DNA of 10,362 nucleotides from Candidatus Zixiibacteriota bacterium. GTDB taxonomy: Bacteria; Zixibacteria; MSB-5A5; GN15; PGXB01. Both the position numbers and the translations under genes were made by a program. This document shows positions 7,119-10,362 of this stretch, in pieces (the stretch's first letter is position 1; each line of letters opens with the position of its first letter). The stretch covers positions 1 to 10,362 of the forward strand of contig JAPLUS010000198.1 in NCBI GenBank assembly GCA_026397495.1, given 5' to 3'. The notes beneath the pieces are model-generated. The model was not told the origin of the DNA and made no database searches. It worked only from the letters and a program-made list of their open reading frames with translations.

Positions 7119-8312
7119 TCAGTTTTTATCCGTAGGCGGCTGGATTATTCTTCCAGCAACGGATTGCTTCTTGGCGCCGGTTATATGAGCCAATCCGGTC
7201 GGCCTTGATTTGATGGCCATGGCACCCATAACTGCATAACAGACCGCTTCCAGATAATCCGGATTATATCCCAATCTGTCAATGGAAATCAAAGAAGTCT
7301 TCGGCAAATAGGCTTTTAATCGCCCAAGCAAATATCGATTCTTAAAACCCCCTCCAAGAAAATAGCTCTTCTCAAGAGCATGCTTATTAATAAAGCCTTG
7401 AATAGAATTCGCAATTGTAATCGCGGTTAGTTCGGTAGCCGTTGCCAGGAGATCAAGTCCATTCAACTTCAACTGCTTTCCGTATTTAATTATTTTATCG
7501 GCAAATTTATCCCCAAACCTCTCACGGCCGGTGGATGGGCCACATTTCCCCTTTAGATAATCGTCAGCCATGAGAAGAATCAAAAGTCTTTGAGATATCC
7601 GGCCTCTAGCGGCCAATCGGCCATAGCAGTCAAAAGAGCGATGAAAATATTTTTCCGTGATAATATCTATCAGACTATTGCCCGGACCGCAATCCCGTGC
7701 CTTTGCTTTCTGCGGCGAACATCCGGCCGGAAAAAAGAAATAATTGGCAATACCGCCAATATTAACAATCAATCTGTCTTCCTTTGTATGAGAGAATAAT
7801 TGCCACATGGCATAAGAGGTGATTGGCGCGCCCTCTCCGCCGCAAGCGATATCGGCCTGCCGGAAATCAGCCACTGTAATTAGTCCGGTTTGTTCGGCAA
7901 TTGATTCGGGATGTCCTAACTGCAGACTCCCGCTCTCTTTTTTATTTCTGCCTAAGACCTTTCCGGTGAGATGCCGAATAGTTTGGCCATGGCTGGCCAG
8001 TAAATCCGCTATGATACCCTGCCGTCTCAATGAGGCACTAAATTTCTTGGCTTGCTCACCATAAAAAATACCCAATAACCTATCCAGTTGAATGACCTCA
8101 TCAACAGAACGAATTCGATTGCTGATGCCGGAATTGACACCCAAAGAAAGAAGCTTGGGATAAGGAACTGTTTCCCCCCCGATAAAAGAGACCTTGGGCG
8201 ATCTCTTAGAAAAAACTATCCTAATAGCGGCCAGATCAAGACCATCGGCTGAAGTTCCCGCATTTAAGCCGATGACAACCAGAGAATTCTTCTTGATTAA
8301 ACTGTTTAGCAT
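7119..8312 (-). CDS. anmK: Anhydro-N-acetylmuramic acid kinase
   Basis: This 397-residue protein, near the usual 370-390, carries the ordered AnmK motifs: GLNAGTSADGLD (15-26, the nucleotide-binding counterpart of GLMSGTSLDGID), ASHGQTIRH (106-114), QLGHP (131-135), VADFRQADIACGGEGAP (147-163, with Asp149 at the catalytic base position), VNIGGIAN (183-190), DCGPGNSLID (207-216), PSTGRERFG (259-267), LGGGFKN (319-325) and PDYLEAVCYAVMGA (351-364). The enzyme opens the 1,6-anhydro ring of anhydroMurNAc and phosphorylates it with ATP to give MurNAc-6-phosphate, a cytoplasmic step of murein recycling. No signal peptide is seen. It starts 8 bases after the upstream nagZ stop and runs into the SpoIID gene with one base between. 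The usual downstream partner MurQ is not in the window. The sequence AAGAAGA touches the ATG but is a poor Shine-Dalgarno match. Confidence 0.95.
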   Translation of the reverse strand: MLNSLIKKNSLVVIGLNAGTSADGLDLAAIRIVFSKRSPKVSFIGGETVPYPKLLSLGVNSGISNRIRSVDEVIQLDRLLGIFYGEQAKKFSASLRRQGIIADLLASHGQTIRHLTGKVLGRNKKESGSLQLGHPESIAEQTGLITVADFRQADIACGGEGAPITSYAMWQLFSHTKEDRLIVNIGGIANYFFFPAGCSPQKAKARDCGPGNSLIDIITEKYFHRSFDCYGRLAARGRISQRLLILLMADDYLKGKCGPSTGRERFGDKFADKIIKYGKQLKLNGLDLLATATELTAITIANSIQGFINKHALEKSYFLGGGFKNRYLLGRLKAYLPKTSLISIDRLGYNPDYLEAVCYAVMGAMAIKSRPTGLAHITGAKKQSVAGRIIQPPTDKN

Positions 8313-8320
8313 TCTTCTTA

Positions 8321-9304
8321 CTATGTGGCCGGTACGGTCAATTTTGATTTCACACCAGAAATTCTATCCAATGAGGCCTCCAACCGGCTATTATCAATAT
8401 GGCCCTTACGATAGGCCTCTTTAAAGTACTCAATAACGTTCTTTACTGCCATAAAATCCCGTCCGAACAGAAGCATATCATGACCGGCATTGAAGGCTTG
8501 GAGGGCCCGTTCACCATAATCTCCAAGATTATCGGCGCCTTTCATAAAAAGGTCGTCAGTAATAACAATACCATCAAAACCCAGGGTATTACGCAACAGT
8601 TTCTTAACTATTTTTTCAGAGACGGTGGCCGGTTGGTCATCAATGGAGGTCAAGATCAGATGAGTAGTCATCACCATGTCGGCTCCGGCGCTGATACCCG
8701 CTTTAAAAGTAAGCGCCTCGCGGTTTATAAAGGTTTGGTAGTCATAATCGGCTGTGGCCACCTGCTGATGAGGGTCTACGGTAGCCGCCCCGAAACCGGG
8801 AAAATGTTTTAGGCATGAGAGTAGGCCAATCTTATTGGAAATCCTGATGGCCTTGTCGATAAAGGGAATCACCTTGGCCGGATTCTTGCCGAAGGTTCTT
8901 CCCTCAAGACACTTATTATTATTGTTCAGAGCGAGGTCGGTTACCGGCCCGAAGATCAGGTTGATACCGAGCGAATAAAGATAATAGGCTGATCGGGTAA
9001 AATGTTCGGCAAATTCCTCGGTATCATTACGAAGCCCATATTCGGAGGGAGCCAGAATCTCGGCCGGAGCTCCTCTAAAACGGCAAACGCGCCCACCCTC
9101 TTGATCCACGCCGATAAAGGGGATGGCTCCAGTTACGGCCATAATTTTCTTAATACTTTTTTCGGCCAAACTGTGTGGCTCGCAATTCTCTTCAAAGAGA
9201 ATTACCCCTCCGATATTCTCCGTGGAGCAGAATTCCAAAAACTCATCCGATGGTGAAACACCGTCGAGACCGATTATGAACAATTGCCCTAATTTCTTAA
9301 GCAT
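8321..9304 (-). CDS. nagZ: GH3 beta-N-acetylglucosaminidase, NagZ type
   Basis: At 327 residues this is a single-domain GH3 enzyme, close to the size of cytoplasmic NagZ (about 340), and it has no signal peptide. Motifs are GVDQEGGRVCRF (65-76), the substrate-loop signature KHFPGFGAATVDPH (166-179) with the Asp177-x-His179 dyad that serves as acid/base in NagZ enzymes, and ITDDLFMKGA (248-257) with Asp250 as nucleophile. The second His of the usual PGHG is Phe171 here, a variation also met in other GH3 hexosaminidases. NagZ removes GlcNAc from GlcNAc-anhydroMurNAc(-peptide) taken up from the cell wall, yielding the anhydroMurNAc species that feed the AnmK step encoded directly downstream. The ATG lies one base after the stop of the GGDEF gene (TAATATG), so translation is probably coupled. 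The pairing with anmK strengthens the assignment over other GH3 glycosidases. Confidence 0.93.
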   Translation of the reverse strand: MLKKLGQLFIIGLDGVSPSDEFLEFCSTENIGGVILFEENCEPHSLAEKSIKKIMAVTGAIPFIGVDQEGGRVCRFRGAPAEILAPSEYGLRNDTEEFAEHFTRSAYYLYSLGINLIFGPVTDLALNNNNKCLEGRTFGKNPAKVIPFIDKAIRISNKIGLLSCLKHFPGFGAATVDPHQQVATADYDYQTFINREALTFKAGISAGADMVMTTHLILTSIDDQPATVSEKIVKKLLRNTLGFDGIVITDDLFMKGADNLGDYGERALQAFNAGHDMLLFGRDFMAVKNVIEYFKEAYRKGHIDNSRLEASLDRISGVKSKLTVPAT

Positions 9305-9305
9305 A

Positions 9306-10362
9306 TTAAATCACACGGACCAAGTTTTTCCCATCTCCTTTAGCGCGGTAAAGCGCCTGATCGGCTATGGAAAGTATATCATCATTCGATTTGCCATTTT
9401 CGGGAAAGGAAGTAACCCCTATCGAAACAGTTACTTTTAGATCCGGAATATTATCACCGCCGCCAAAGATTGCTGTTTCAATCTGTTGTCTTATTCTTTC
9501 CGCAATGCGACTAACCTCTATTTGGGGGGTCTGCGGCAGAATCACCACAAATTCTTCGCCTCCATAGCGACAAAATATGTCAACATCCCTAATACATCTT
9601 TTGATGACGGCCGTAATCCCCTTAAGAACAATATTGCCGACTTCATGACCATAAGTATCATTGAATTCTTTAAACCAATCAATATCCATCATAATCAACG
9701 AGAGCGGAAGATTATAACGTGAGGCACGCCGCTGCTCCTCTTTTAATTTTTCCGCAAAATAACGATAATTATATATACCTGTCAAATCATCAGTAATCGT
9801 TAGATTTTCCATTTTTCGATGTAATATGGCATTGTCGATGGCCATAGCCGCGGCGCGAGCAACTACCGCCAGCATTTCCTCATCCCGTTCTGAAAAAATG
9901 CCGGCCTGGGGTGACTCCGCCGTAAGGATACCGATTACCTTTCCGTGAGCCACCATCGGCACCAACATGACACACCGGGTATTGGGCCGCAGGGGCGTAT
10001 AATCATTTCGTCCTGAAATATCGACAACCGTTACAGTTTCCTGCTGCTCCACCACCCGTCTGATGAGATCCATCCGGTTCTTGTCCACCGCCTTTAAATT
10101 ATAATTATTCTGCCCTCCGATATTTCGCCCCCGATAAATGAAATTGCCGCCCGAAACAACCAATAGCAATCCACTGGCCTGATAGGCCAACAGATTACCC
10201 ATAATTTTCATCAACTCCTCTACGACACCGTCAATATCGAGAATGCCGGCCAGCACCCTGGAGTTTTCATAAATCATTTCCAAATGGGCCTGTGATTTTT
10301 CCAGCTCAGAAGTTCTCTTATTAAGCGTATCAAACAGGTTGAGGAGCCGTTTTTCCGATCGC
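9306..10362 (-). CDS. GAF-GGDEF diguanylate cyclase, N-terminus outside window
   Basis: The frame is open to the right edge, so the true start lies outside. A TTG at 10281-10283 is internal, because 26 further in-frame codons (ending KRTSELEKSQAHLE) precede it with coiled-coil character. Next comes a GAF sensor domain (about 10256-9819; SRVLAGILDID, then VMLVPMVAHGKVIGIL and FSERDEEMLAVVARAAAMAIDNA). The GGDEF domain (9806-9306) has the metal-binding MMDIDWF (9672-9692), the active-site loop RYGGEEF (9549-9569) and an intact RxxD inhibitory site, RDVD (9579-9590), five residues before it. It should condense two GTP to cyclic di-GMP, with product feedback inhibition. No transmembrane segment is visible in the part shown. 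It lies upstream of nagZ with one base between, making it a co-transcribed member of the murein operon. The GAF ligand is unknown. Confidence 0.93.
   Translation of the reverse strand, partial: RSEKRLLNLFDTLNKRTSELEKSQAHLEMIYENSRVLAGILDIDGVVEELMKIMGNLLAYQASGLLLVVSGGNFIYRGRNIGGQNNYNLKAVDKNRMDLIRRVVEQQETVTVVDISGRNDYTPLRPNTRCVMLVPMVAHGKVIGILTAESPQAGIFSERDEEMLAVVARAAAMAIDNAILHRKMENLTITDDLTGIYNYRYFAEKLKEEQRRASRYNLPLSLIMMDIDWFKEFNDTYGHEVGNIVLKGITAVIKRCIRDVDIFCRYGGEEFVVILPQTPQIEVSRIAERIRQQIETAIFGGGDNIPDLKVTVSIGVTSFPENGKSNDDILSIADQALYRAKGDGKNLVRVI

Noticed and set aside
8399..8812. 137-codon plus-strand frame opposite nagZ
   Set aside because: Opposite strand of the nagZ catalytic region. No ribosome site or recognisable motif.
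9306..10283. TTG at 10281-10283 as the start of the GGDEF gene
   Set aside because: The same frame continues upstream to the window edge with coiled-coil-like coding sequence that leads directly into the GAF domain, so the gene is truncated by the edge.

Overview
The window looks like chromosomal DNA of a Gram-negative bacterium. It encodes an OmpA-type outer-membrane protein with thrombospondin type 3 repeats, two probable lipoproteins, and enzymes for recycling murein. GC content is moderate, and most starts lack a clear Shine-Dalgarno sequence. This style fits the Fibrobacteres-Chlorobi-Bacteroidetes-like candidate phyla (Zixibacteria, for example), but that placement is a weak inference from protein style alone. 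I see no mobile element, phage gene, tRNA, rRNA or CRISPR array.

Left (1-2311, minus strand): an M20 metal-dependent amidohydrolase is followed, with a 4-base ATGA overlap, by an exported beta-propeller protein that runs off the left edge. A TGnTATAAT extended -10 promoter lies about 130 bases upstream of the amidohydrolase start.

Middle (2312-5850): a divergent OmpA-like gene (signal peptide, barrel-like domain, two TSP3 repeats, degenerate OmpA C-terminal domain) is followed by a solitary GT4 glycosyltransferase. Converging on the latter is a minus-strand reading frame that has no start and is broken by a one-base frameshift at a run of five Ts. It is probably the tail of a larger membrane protein.

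Right (5837-10362, minus strand): a tightly packed operon reads GAF-GGDEF diguanylate cyclase, then NagZ-type beta-N-acetylglucosaminidase, then AnmK, then a SpoIID-domain lipoprotein, with gaps of 1, 8 and 1 bases. SpoIID-family lytic transglycosylases can generate 1,6-anhydro-muropeptides, NagZ trims them to anhydroMurNAc species, and AnmK phosphorylates anhydroMurNAc to MurNAc-6-phosphate. The operon therefore reads as a murein turnover and recycling module co-transcribed with a c-di-GMP signalling enzyme. That signalling link is the most interesting feature of the window. The cyclase gene continues past the right edge.
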